A stretch of DNA of 18,518 bases, from contig CAYNYF010000084.1 in the NCBI GenBank assembly GCA_964401385.1, positions 1 to 18,518 on the forward strand, given 5' to 3'. Under the pieces are notes generated by a model that saw only the letters and a list, made by a program, of their open reading frames with translations, was not told where the DNA came from and did not search any database. Origin of the DNA: CAYNYF01 sp964401385 (lineage in GTDB: Bacteria; Planctomycetota; Phycisphaerae; SM23-33). The number at the start of each line of letters is the position of its first letter. Within the stretch, counting starts at the first letter, position 1. Below are positions 6,753-13,710 of this stretch, in pieces. A program made the translations under genes and the position numbers.

Positions 6753-7379
6753 TCAATGATTCGGCCGCGTAGTCGGCTGCCCCGCACCCGGCTGCGGTCG
6801 AGGTATCTTCAGCAATTCCATCCGCGCCCACTCCACCCACGCCGGACGCGTGTCCTTGGCCAGCAGCTCCTCGAGCAGCTCGCGGGTCTCCGCGTCCCGC
6901 CGGTTATCGCGGATGCGGCAGCGGGCGAGGTTGCCGAGGAACTGCGGGTTGTCGGGCCCCAGCCGCAGGGCTTCGCGGTAGTGCTCAGCGGCCTGGCCGA
7001 ACTTGCCGATCGCCTCGAAGACCAGCCCCAGGTTGCTCCGTGGCTCGGGGCGGTCCTTCATCAGGTTGGCGGCGTACTGGAACTCCCAGGCGGCCAGGTA
7101 GAACCGCTTTTGGCGGTAATAGACCGCCCCCAGCGTGTTATGGACCGGCCCGTAGAGCAGGTCCGCCGCCAGGGCGGTCTTGAGGGCCGCCTCGGCGTCT
7201 TCGAGCTTGCCGGCCTCCAGGAACGCCTTCGCCTCGGCTGTCTGGGCGACCGCCTTGTCGGTGTCCCGCCGGGGGTCCACCGCCACGGTCTGATAGTCCG
7301 CTCGGCCCTCGGACCGATTCGCCTGGCAACCCCACAACAGGCTTGCCAGCATCACTACGGCAATGCATCGCTTCATCAT
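6753..7379 (-). CDS. TPR-repeat lipoprotein, candidate secretin pilotin / assembly factor
   Basis: The 208-residue product starts with a short signal peptide ending in LLWGC, so Cys18 is a likely lipid-attached residue; the Trp at -2 is unusual for a lipobox. Residues about 45-180 form at least three to four TPR units, for example AKAFLEAGKLEDAEAALKTA, VHNTLGAVYYRQKRFYLAAW and EAIGKFGQAAEHYREALRLG. The architecture resembles PilF/PilW-type pilotins of type IV pilus systems, which help secretins insert in the outer membrane. It is the last gene of the T2SS operon: its ATG shares one base with the gspM stop (TGATG). The Pro/Thr/Arg tail (PTTRPNH) is probably disordered. The TPR and lipoprotein calls are firm; the pilotin role is inferred from context and architecture. 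Confidence 0.85.
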   Translation of the reverse strand: MMKRCIAVVMLASLLWGCQANRSEGRADYQTVAVDPRRDTDKAVAQTAEAKAFLEAGKLEDAEAALKTALAADLLYGPVHNTLGAVYYRQKRFYLAAWEFQYAANLMKDRPEPRSNLGLVFEAIGKFGQAAEHYREALRLGPDNPQFLGNLARCRIRDNRRDAETRELLEELLAKDTRPAWVEWARMELLKIPRPQPGAGQPTTRPNH

Positions 7380-7942
7380 CAGGATCCCCTGTCGTCGTCG
7401 CCGCCCCGGGCGGCGTTCGCCGGGACGTAGATCAGGTACGTGATAACCACTTCGGCGTTCCAGACATCCTCGTCCTGGCGCTCGCGCGGGACCGACAGCC
7501 GCAACGACCGCACCGACAGCTCCGAGTCGCCGGCAGTCAGGGCGTGGAGGAAGGCCGTCAGCTGCCGTCGGCCGACCTCCCGCAGGAGCACCTGAGTGGG
7601 CTTTTCCTTGTAGACGGTGTCGCCGGCGCGGCGGGCCGGCTCCGGCCAGATGCGGACGATGGCCTCAGCGGCCAGCCCCGCGGCCTTGGCGGCACGCTCG
7701 ATCCGCCCGGCCATCACCGACAGCTCCATCTCCGCGGCGCCGGCCCGGTTGGGCCGGCTGCGAAGCTGTCCGATCCGCGCCGCGAGGGCTTCGCAGGAGG
7801 CCAGCTCCTTTCGCACGCGAGCCGCCTCGGCGCTGGCGTCGAGAAGGCGGCCGTAGGACCATCCCGCCAGGACGGCCAGGAGGACGCCCATCACCACGAC
7901 CAGCACGGTCTTTCGCTTCCCAGCGGTCACGGCACCGTCCAT
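7379..7942 (-). CDS. gspM: T2SS inner-membrane protein GspM-like
   Basis: A 187-residue bitopic protein has a short basic N-terminus and one membrane segment at about 12-31 (TVLVVVMGVLLAVLAGWSYG). A coiled-coil stretch follows (DASAEAARVRKELASCEALA), then a ferredoxin-like alpha/beta periplasmic domain. This is the layout of GspM/PilO, which pairs with GspL in the assembly platform. Sequence support is weak, as is usual for this fast-evolving family, so the call rests on topology, length and position right after gspL. ATG 7942 overlaps the end of gspL by 16 nt. The frame is open far upstream (to 8494), but that part is the antisense-like shadow of gspL. A GTG four codons later (7930) is an alternative start. 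Downstream, the stop overlaps the TPR lipoprotein start by one base. Confidence 0.75.
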   Translation of the reverse strand: MDGAVTAGKRKTVLVVVMGVLLAVLAGWSYGRLLDASAEAARVRKELASCEALAARIGQLRSRPNRAGAAEMELSVMAGRIERAAKAAGLAAEAIVRIWPEPARRAGDTVYKEKPTQVLLREVGRRQLTAFLHALTAGDSELSVRSLRLSVPRERQDEDVWNAEVVITYLIYVPANAARGGDDDRGS

Positions 7943-9270
7943 TCCTCTCGAGCATCCGCGAACCGGCCCGTAAGTGTGAACGCGACGACCTTGGGCAGCC
8001 GCTCGGTCCGGGGAGAATCGACCTCCAGGGCCGGGCTTTCCTGCAGCGATGAGGCGATCCGCTCGGCGTCGACGTGGCCTTTGACGCGGCCCTCGATGAG
8101 GAAGCCGGTCGGTTCGATCCTCAGCTCCAGGACCTGCACGGCGATGCCCCCGGGCAGGCGGGCGAAGACCTCCCGCAGGCGCTCCAGGCCCGAGCGCCGG
8201 GTGGGGGCCTCGGCGGACCCGCCGCGCAGGCCGCTGAGCCGCCGGGCCTCGGCCTCCAGCCGCCAGTGCACCGCCGTGGGAACCGCCCGGCCGGGGTAGA
8301 GCTTGCGGAACACCGCCGCCTGGTCGGCGCGGTAGCCTTCGGCCAGGGCCTCCTGCCGGCTGGCACGCCAGGCCGCAGCGGCGATCAGGGCCACCAGCAG
8401 CATCAGGAAGGTCGCCGCGCACGCCGTCAGCGCCGCCCGCACGGGCCGCAGCCGGTCGGCGGGGGCGAGCCGGTCGCGCCGCAGGTTGCACCACGGCCGC
8501 ATCCTGCCCGCCAGGACGGCCGGGGCCCCACGCCCCACCAAGTCCAGCGCGGAGGCGTCCGCGACGGCATCCACGTGGGCATCGCCCACGGCAGCCAGCT
8601 CGCGCCGGGGCCGTTCAGCCAGCTCACACGTCAGGATCGGCAGAGGTTCGTCCTCGCCGGCCGACAGCATGCCGGCCCTGACCGCCGCGACCAGGCCCGT
8701 CGGCTCGGGCGGCAGGGATTCCCAGCTCATCGGTCGGCCGTCGCGCAGGCCCACCAGCTCCACTCGTCCGTCCAAGACGATCACAGCGAAGCTCGGCCCG
8801 CTGCTGGGCAGTCGGTCCCGCAGGCCCTGAACGGCCAGGATCGCCGCGGGACAGACCAGACGGACGAAGACGCCGGCGGCCTCCAGCTCAAAGAGGATCT
8901 CGCTCAGCCGGTCGGAACGGACGGCGATCCCCAGCGCCGTCCGGCCGTGCTCGATGAAGTCGGCCGTCAGCTCCTCGGCGGCCAGGGGGAGCTGTTCCTC
9001 GAGCCGATAGGTCATCGCCTGGTGACGATGGCTTCTGGGGAGGTTCTCGGTGCTGAAGGACGCCGCCAGGGCCCAGCCAGAGGGGATCGCCAGGGCAAGC
9101 CCTCGGCCTCCGCCGCCGCGCTTGCGTACCACCGAGGCGATCTGCTCAGCGGCCGCGCGGTCCAGGCGGTCGCCGGAGACGGAAAGGTCCTCCGCGGCGA
9201 CCTGGCCGTCCCGGGCGGACAGCAGTTGCCAGGCCTCCGAGCAGATCAGGATGATCAGGTCCGCGGCCAT
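7927..9270 (-). CDS. gspL: T2SS assembly-platform protein GspL-like (PilM/PilN-type)
   Basis: The 447-residue product has a cytoplasmic actin-like part (about 1-240, starting MAADLIILICSEAWQLLSAR), one membrane segment at about 281-301 (TACAATFLMLLVALIAAAAW), and a periplasmic helix plus ferredoxin-like domain ending around 435. That is the GspL plan: the cytoplasmic part recruits the GspE ATPase and the periplasmic part pairs with GspM. Start ATG 9270 shares one base with the gspC stop (TGATG), with AGGAG 12 bases upstream. The same frame is open to 9720, but there it only shadows gspC and reads as Arg-rich nonsense. Its neighbours, gspC before and gspM after, agree with the assignment. The length is slightly above the common ~400 residues. 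Confidence 0.82.
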   Translation of the reverse strand: MAADLIILICSEAWQLLSARDGQVAAEDLSVSGDRLDRAAAEQIASVVRKRGGGGRGLALAIPSGWALAASFSTENLPRSHRHQAMTYRLEEQLPLAAEELTADFIEHGRTALGIAVRSDRLSEILFELEAAGVFVRLVCPAAILAVQGLRDRLPSSGPSFAVIVLDGRVELVGLRDGRPMSWESLPPEPTGLVAAVRAGMLSAGEDEPLPILTCELAERPRRELAAVGDAHVDAVADASALDLVGRGAPAVLAGRMRPWCNLRRDRLAPADRLRPVRAALTACAATFLMLLVALIAAAAWRASRQEALAEGYRADQAAVFRKLYPGRAVPTAVHWRLEAEARRLSGLRGGSAEAPTRRSGLERLREVFARLPGGIAVQVLELRIEPTGFLIEGRVKGHVDAERIASSLQESPALEVDSPRTERLPKVVAFTLTGRFADAREEWTVP

Positions 9271-9749
9271 CAGCGGGGGGAGCTCCTTTCGACGCGCAGA
9301 GTCAGCTCGCCGCCAGCGAACACGACCGTGACCCGCCCGTCGGCGATGCTCTTGACCCGGGCGCCCGCGATCGTCTCGCCCACGCGCTTCAGGTGGGTCT
9401 TGCCGGCGGCGTCGATAAAGGTGGCGCAGGTGAAGCCCGGCTCGACCATCGTGCCGGCCAGCTTGAGGTTCAGCTTGGGCCTCGGCGGCGGAGGCGCCGG
9501 GGGCGTGATGACGGTCTGCTCGTACAGTTTGGCGCGAACCTCCCGCTGCCAGATCGCCGCGTAGTCCTCCAGCGGCCTGGGGATTTCCGAAGACTCCTCG
9601 GCGACGGCACGCGCCGAGGCGCCGGCAGGCAGCTCTGGCATCCCCGCCTCCACGGGCCAGAAGACGGCCCAGAGGGCTGCAGCGACGGCGGCGGCGCCAA
9701 AGAACCCGGCGGCCAGCCACAGCGGCAACCTGAGGCGGTAGACGTTCAT
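9270..9749 (-). CDS. gspC: T2SS coupling protein GspC-like (HR domain, no PDZ)
   Basis: The 159-residue product has a membrane segment at about 8-31, a Pro-rich linker (PPAPPPPRPK, about 83-91) and a small beta domain at about 91-154 that resembles the GspC homology region (KLAGTMVEPG, KRVGETIAGARVKSI, FAGGELTLRV). GspC links the inner-membrane platform to the N0 domain of the secretin and contributes to substrate selection. Unlike many GspC proteins it ends right after the HR domain and lacks a PDZ or coiled-coil tail, which makes it PilP-like in size. It lies between gspK and gspL instead of at the head of the operon. ATG 9749 follows the gspK stop by 2 nt, and its stop overlaps gspL. The long upstream part of the frame (to 9869) is a shadow of gspK. 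Confidence 0.8.
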   Translation of the reverse strand: MNVYRLRLPLWLAAGFFGAAAVAAALWAVFWPVEAGMPELPAGASARAVAEESSEIPRPLEDYAAIWQREVRAKLYEQTVITPPAPPPPRPKLNLKLAGTMVEPGFTCATFIDAAGKTHLKRVGETIAGARVKSIADGRVTVVFAGGELTLRVERSSPR

Positions 9750-9751
9750 GC

Positions 9752-10657
9752 TCACCAGGTGAAGGTCTTGACGTTCACGGCGGCGGCCTGGCCGGAGGCG
9801 GCGTCGGCGACGGCCAAGCGATACCACCGCCGCAGGCCGGTGTCCACGACGATCCACATCGAATAGCACATCGACTGGTCGGTCAGCAGCTTGGAGGCCG
9901 CCGCCCGCTGATCCTCCGTCAAGCCGATCCGGCCGAGGGCCTTCTCCAGGGAGACCTTCGGCTCGGTGCGGCGAAGCTGGAGGAGCTTGGCCTGATGGAC
10001 TCCGCTGATCGCCCCGGCGGCCACCTCGGCCATCGCCGCGCGCGAGGCCCGCCGGAAGCTGAGCTTCCCGTCACCCCAGCAGGTGATCTCCCCGACGGCG
10101 GGAGGCGAATCCCCGCCACGGCCGCCGGCTTCGCCGACCAGGACCTCCGGCCGGCAGGGGTCGAAGAGCTGGCCGAAGCAGGCGAAGGCGTCCTCGATTT
10201 CATCTTTGTCGTCCTTGGGCATCGGCTGCAACCGGCGCGGCTCCAGGGCGACCCTCAGGGCCTCCCGGCGGCCCGAGGTCAACTTCCGCAGGGCCGCGCT
10301 CAGTCCGGCCCGACCCCTGCGGCGGTACAGCGCGTTGACGCTGGCCTTGGCCTGCTCGTCGGCGAAGATCAGCTCGACGCTCAGACCGTCGCCCAGGCGC
10401 AGCCGCCTGCGGCACCAGCTCGTCGGCTGCTTGGTCTTTTCCTCTTCCTCGGCCAGCACCCGCTCGGCCTTCGACAGCAGCGTCCGTTGGCAGCTCAGCG
10501 ACGCCCAGCGGACTCGGAGGTTCTCGGCGGCGGTGTTGGCCTCCAGGGCCCGCTCGGCGCTGCGCCGGGCAACGGCGGCCAGGACGGCCCCCGCTAAAGC
10601 CAGCGCCAACATCGCCGCCACCAGGGCGAAGGCCTTGCTGTCGTTTCGTCGGCTCAT
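9752..10657 (-). CDS. gspK: T2SS minor pseudopilin GspK
   Basis: The 301-residue product has a prepilin-like start, with cleavage expected at A9|F10 (SKA|FALVAAML), followed by a hydrophobic helix. Position 5 after the cut is Ala, not Glu, as is typical for GspK, which caps the pseudopilus tip. A large soluble domain follows. Its last part (about 230-260, EKALGRIGLTEDQRAAASKL) has the helix-rich look of the GspK insertion. Length matches the family (~300-330). ATG 10657 overlaps the gspJ stop as ATGA, favouring coupled translation. The open frame upstream of it (to 10900) shadows gspJ. It would form the tip complex with GspH, I and J. Confidence 0.85.
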   Translation of the reverse strand: MSRRNDSKAFALVAAMLALALAGAVLAAVARRSAERALEANTAAENLRVRWASLSCQRTLLSKAERVLAEEEEKTKQPTSWCRRRLRLGDGLSVELIFADEQAKASVNALYRRRGRAGLSAALRKLTSGRREALRVALEPRRLQPMPKDDKDEIEDAFACFGQLFDPCRPEVLVGEAGGRGGDSPPAVGEITCWGDGKLSFRRASRAAMAEVAAGAISGVHQAKLLQLRRTEPKVSLEKALGRIGLTEDQRAAASKLLTDQSMCYSMWIVVDTGLRRWYRLAVADAASGQAAAVNVKTFTW

Positions 10658-11244
10658 TGGAGGAACACCGTCCGTTCGATCGTCCGCGGCCTCTCGTCCT
10701 GCCCGCCCTGGACGAACGTCACCGTCACCTTGACCGCCTGGGGAAGCGGCGCCCCCCTGGCAGCCGGCCGACTGGTCGGGGCGGACGTCGGCTGCTGAAG
10801 GCCGCCCAGCTCGATCCGCTCGACGCCGCGGCAGACCAGCTCGGCCGATTGCACCGCGCCGCGGCGGGCGTCCGACCGAAACTGCCTGCGCAGCAGCCAC
10901 GGCTGCCCCCCAGCCCGGCGGACCTCGTATTCGACGGTCACCGGGCCGTGGCGGACCTCCTTCGTGTCCGCGCCCAGCCGCCCCAGGCCAAAGAGACGAA
11001 AGCCCCGCTCGGCCGGCTCGGCGCGGCGGGCGTTGAGCAGGTCCGTGGTGATCAGCTCCAGCAGCGCATCCTCGGTCGCCCGGCCCTCGTCGGCCTTCCG
11101 AGCGCTGCGGAGGCCGCGGCCGGCCCGGGCGACCACGCCCAATACCGCCGCCAGCACGGCCGCGGTCAGGGCCGTCGCCAGCAGCAGCTCAATCAGCGTG
11201 AACGCCTTCGGCGCCTTCGGGTTTTTCCTGCGGCAACACCACAT
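10654..11244 (-). CDS. gspJ: T2SS minor pseudopilin GspJ
   Basis: The 196-residue product carries a type III prepilin signal: PKA|FTLIELLL with the cut after A14, Phe at +1 and Glu19 at +5, then a hydrophobic helix to about residue 40. The soluble part is of the GspJ kind and size, with a central beta region (GPVTVEYEVRRAGGQPWLLR). A low-complexity segment (PTSAPTSRPAARG) precedes the last strand. GspJ belongs to the pseudopilus tip complex with GspI and GspK. The 5' end overlaps gspI by 56 nt and the 3' end overlaps gspK by 4 nt. Identification against other pseudopilins rests on order and length as well as on the signal. Confidence 0.85.
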   Translation of the reverse strand: MWCCRRKNPKAPKAFTLIELLLATALTAAVLAAVLGVVARAGRGLRSARKADEGRATEDALLELITTDLLNARRAEPAERGFRLFGLGRLGADTKEVRHGPVTVEYEVRRAGGQPWLLRRQFRSDARRGAVQSAELVCRGVERIELGGLQQPTSAPTSRPAARGAPLPQAVKVTVTFVQGGQDERPRTIERTVFLQ

Positions 11245-11626
11245 CGACTGTCACCAGGGGTCTATCTCGCCAGGGCTCTTCAGCGCCGAAGACCGACAGC
11301 CGGACGACCTGGCCGCCCAGCCGCTCGACGGCTTCGTTGTCGACCACCGCGGTCTTCCAGTGGAGTTTCGGCTCGTCTTCTGTCTCGCCTTGGGCTGCTC
11401 GAGGGAACTTCTCCGAGCTCGCCCACCACTGCTCCAGCAGCCCGTCGGCCGCCTGGCAGGCCGCCAGGCGCATCCGCGCGCCCGCCGTCTGCCGCCGGCA
11501 GCGGCCCTCGGCCATCAGGATCGCCGTCAGCAGCGTCCCCAGGACGGCCAGTGCGGCGACGACCTCAATCAGCGTCAGGCCGCGCTCTCGTGAGCAGGCC
11601 CAGGATCTCTTCGAGCTGCCTTTCAT
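11189..11626 (-). CDS. gspI: T2SS minor pseudopilin GspI
   Basis: The 145-residue product has a prepilin signal RERG|LTLIEVVAALAVLG with cleavage after G16 and Glu21 at +5. The +1 residue is Leu instead of the usual Phe or Met. The soluble domain is small and includes paired Trp in LLEQWWASSEKF, in keeping with GspI length and composition. GspI nucleates the tip complex with GspJ and GspK. ATG 11626 lies 62 nt inside gspH. No closer ATG exists before the signal, so the overlap appears real. Confidence 0.83.
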   Translation of the reverse strand: MKGSSKRSWACSRERGLTLIEVVAALAVLGTLLTAILMAEGRCRRQTAGARMRLAACQAADGLLEQWWASSEKFPRAAQGETEDEPKLHWKTAVVDNEAVERLGGQVVRLSVFGAEEPWRDRPLVTVDVVLPQEKPEGAEGVHAD

Positions 11627-12080
11627 CGGCGATCTCGGTTGCCTCTCCGCTCAGCCCGGCGAATAGCACCCACCGCCTCCGCCCGCCGGGTGCGTCGATC
11701 CGCAGGGCGTACGTCGGCGTCCGTCCCGCCCTCGAGCAGACCACGCTTGCGCTGCTCGAGGCGATCCGTCGGTCGGCGAGGATTAACTCTCCGAAGCGAA
11801 AGCCCTTGGGAAGTTCGTACCGGTAGCTCTCCTCGTCCGGCCCGTCGATCCATCTCCGCTCCACCCGCCCGGCGGCGAGATCGAAGACCAGCTCCACGGC
11901 CCGCCCGTGCCGACGGGCCGTGTGGCGGGCCAGCCGGTCGGCGTGGATCAGCTCGCCCAGGACGTCTTCGGTCTCCGCGGACCGGCGCGGGCCGGCGACG
12001 GACAGCGCCACGGCGCCGGCCACGATCGCCAGGATCAGCAGCGCCGCCATGACCTCGATGAGGGTGAAGCCGTCTTTCAT
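11565..12080 (-). CDS. gspH: T2SS minor pseudopilin GspH
   Basis: The 171-residue product has a very short leader (MKDG) followed by FTLIEVMAALLILAIVAGAV, with cleavage after G4 and Glu9 at +5. The soluble part (about 35-171) has the GspH-type beta-sandwich look: ARHTARRHGRAVELVFDLAA, then WIDGPDEESYRYELPKGFRF, then RRRWVLFAGLSGEATEI. GspH joins the tip complex to the GspG fibre. ATG 12080 overlaps the gspG stop as ATGA. The 3' end runs 62 nt into gspI. Confidence 0.85.
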   Translation of the reverse strand: MKDGFTLIEVMAALLILAIVAGAVALSVAGPRRSAETEDVLGELIHADRLARHTARRHGRAVELVFDLAAGRVERRWIDGPDEESYRYELPKGFRFGELILADRRIASSSASVVCSRAGRTPTYALRIDAPGGRRRWVLFAGLSGEATEIADERQLEEILGLLTRARPDAD

Positions 12081-12514
12081 TGCCCCTCGGTCCGCTTGAG
12101 CTGGGAGCTGAGGATGTCCGCGTCGATGCCGCTGCCGCCCTCGCGGCCGTCGGCGCCGAAGCAGATGACTTCATAGGGTCCTTCCCGGCCGGGCTGGGCG
12201 TACTCGTACGGCCGGCCCCAGGGGTCGAGGGGCTTTCCCGAAAGCAGCGGCTCGGGGAACTTCTCGCCGCCCCGGGTGAGGACCTCCAGCCCCTCCTCGT
12301 TGGTGGGGTAACGCCCCAGCTCGCAATAGAAAGTCTCGATGGCCTTGCAAATCGTGGCGATCTCCTGGCGGGCGGTGTTGACCTTGGCCTTGTGCAGGTA
12401 GCTACGGACGTTGATCGTCACGACACTGGCCAGCAGGCCGATGATCACGATGACGATCATCACCTCCACCAGGGAGAAGGCCTTCTTTCCTCTGCGGGAA
12501 CTCTCAAAGCACAT
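12077..12514 (-). CDS. gspG: T2SS major pseudopilin GspG
   Basis: The 145-residue product has a prepilin signal GKKA|FSLVEVMIVIVIIGLL with cleavage after A12 and Glu17 at +5. GspG signatures follow: the helix AKVNTARQEIATICKAIETF, the motif YPTNEEGLEVL, DPWGRPYEYAQPG, and a C-terminal Asp-rich loop (FGADGREGGSGIDADI) where the family binds calcium. GspG polymerises into the periplasmic pseudopilus that pushes substrates through the secretin. ATG 12514 lies 11 nt inside gspF, and the stop overlaps gspH by 4 nt. Confidence 0.95.
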   Translation of the reverse strand: MCFESSRRGKKAFSLVEVMIVIVIIGLLASVVTINVRSYLHKAKVNTARQEIATICKAIETFYCELGRYPTNEEGLEVLTRGGEKFPEPLLSGKPLDPWGRPYEYAQPGREGPYEVICFGADGREGGSGIDADILSSQLKRTEGQ

Positions 12515-13709
12515 GGCTTGCCTCCAGGATCGGCAGCACCGTGGCGAAGGCCACGAAGCCCACCAGCATCGCCAACGCGATGATCAGCGCCGGCTCCAGC
12601 ACCGCCGTCAGCCGCTGGGTGGCCGTCTCGACCTGGTGCTCGTAAGCGCCGGCCAACTGCTCGAGCATCCCCTCCAGCTCGCCGGCCTGCTGGCCGACGG
12701 CCAGCATCTTGACCATCATCGGCGGGAAGACCGCGCTATTCTGGAGGGCCGGGGCGATGTCCTTGCCGGCCGTCACCGCCCGCTCGCAACGGGTCAACTC
12801 CTCGCGGAATACCTCGTTGCGGACGGTGTTGCGGGCGACGGAGAGGGCCTGGAGGAAGACCACCCCGCTTCTGAGCAGCGCCGCCAGGACCACGGCCAGG
12901 CGGGCAATGGTCTCCTTCCGGACCAGCTCGCCGACCAGCGGGATCCTCAGCACCAGCCGGTGCCAGCCCCTCCGGCCGGCCGGCGTGCCGATGAGCAGCT
13001 TGAACCCCGCCGCCAGGGCGATCGCGCCCAGGACCACCGCCCAGCCGTACCCGAGCAAGAAGTCGCTGGCGGCCTTGACCCATCGGGTCACCGCCGGTAG
13101 CGGCCGGCCCGACTCGGTCAGGGTCGTGAGCAGCTGCGGCACCACGAAGGTCATCAAAAAGACGGTCACCGCCACGCCGACGGTCGCCACGATGCCCGGA
13201 TAGATCAACGCCGTGGCGACCCGGCCGCGGAGCCGCCGGGCGTGCTCCTTGAACTCCGCCAGGCGGGCCAGGGCCGTCTCCAGCGTCCCGGTGTTTTCGC
13301 CCACGGCGGCAATGCTCACGCACAGTTCGTCAAAATACGCGCCGTTGGCTTCCATGGCCTCCGCCAGGGAGCTGCCGGCGGCGATGTCCTCCCCCAGAGC
13401 CAGTACGGCCGCCCCAAAGGGGCCCTTGTGCTGCCGGGCCAGGGTGCCCAGGGCCTCCAGCAACGGGATGCCCGCCGCCAGCAGGGTCGCCAAGTCCCGG
13501 ATGAAGCCGACGACCTCCCGCGACCGGCGGCGCGCCCGGCGCCGCTGCCAGAAGCCCGGCTTCTCCCGGCGGGGGCGCGGCTGGATCAGCTCGATGGTCA
13601 GCCCCTGGGCCCGGAGGCGATCGCGGGCCTGGCGCGGGGTGTCGGCGGCAACCTCCCCGGTGATCGTGGCGGCGGCCGCGTCGATCGCCCTGTAGGTAAA
13701 GACCGGCAT
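12504..13709 (-). CDS. gspF: T2SS inner-membrane platform protein GspF
   Basis: From ATG 13709 the product is 401 residues and begins MPVFTYRAID, the usual GspF start; the open frame 11 codons further upstream (to 13742) lies inside gspE. The N-terminal linker is basic. Two T2SSF domains follow, about 65-190 (with IRDLATLLAAGIPLLEALGT) and 260-395 (with LAALLRSGVVFLQALSVARN). Membrane helices fall at about 164-189, 216-240 and 372-396. GspF is the platform protein that the GspE ATPase is thought to turn to assemble GspG. One nucleotide separates it from the gspE stop. Its 3' end overlaps gspG by 11 nt. Confidence 0.95.
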   Translation of the reverse strand: MPVFTYRAIDAAAATITGEVAADTPRQARDRLRAQGLTIELIQPRPRREKPGFWQRRRARRRSREVVGFIRDLATLLAAGIPLLEALGTLARQHKGPFGAAVLALGEDIAAGSSLAEAMEANGAYFDELCVSIAAVGENTGTLETALARLAEFKEHARRLRGRVATALIYPGIVATVGVAVTVFLMTFVVPQLLTTLTESGRPLPAVTRWVKAASDFLLGYGWAVVLGAIALAAGFKLLIGTPAGRRGWHRLVLRIPLVGELVRKETIARLAVVLAALLRSGVVFLQALSVARNTVRNEVFREELTRCERAVTAGKDIAPALQNSAVFPPMMVKMLAVGQQAGELEGMLEQLAGAYEHQVETATQRLTAVLEPALIIALAMLVGFVAFATVLPILEASHVL

Positions 13710-13710
13710 C

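Noticed and set aside
8074..9564. 496-codon plus-strand ORF opposite gspL/gspC
   Set aside because: Antisense shadow rich in Gln, Arg and Gly with no domain or ribosome binding site.
9271..9720. N-terminal extension of gspL
   Set aside because: The extra 150 codons are an Arg-rich shadow of gspC; the GspL-like sequence begins at ATG 9270.
10657..11826. 389-codon plus-strand ORF opposite gspJ/gspI/gspH
   Set aside because: Antisense shadow; composition is Arg/Pro/Ser-rich and the opposite strand holds three prepilin signals.
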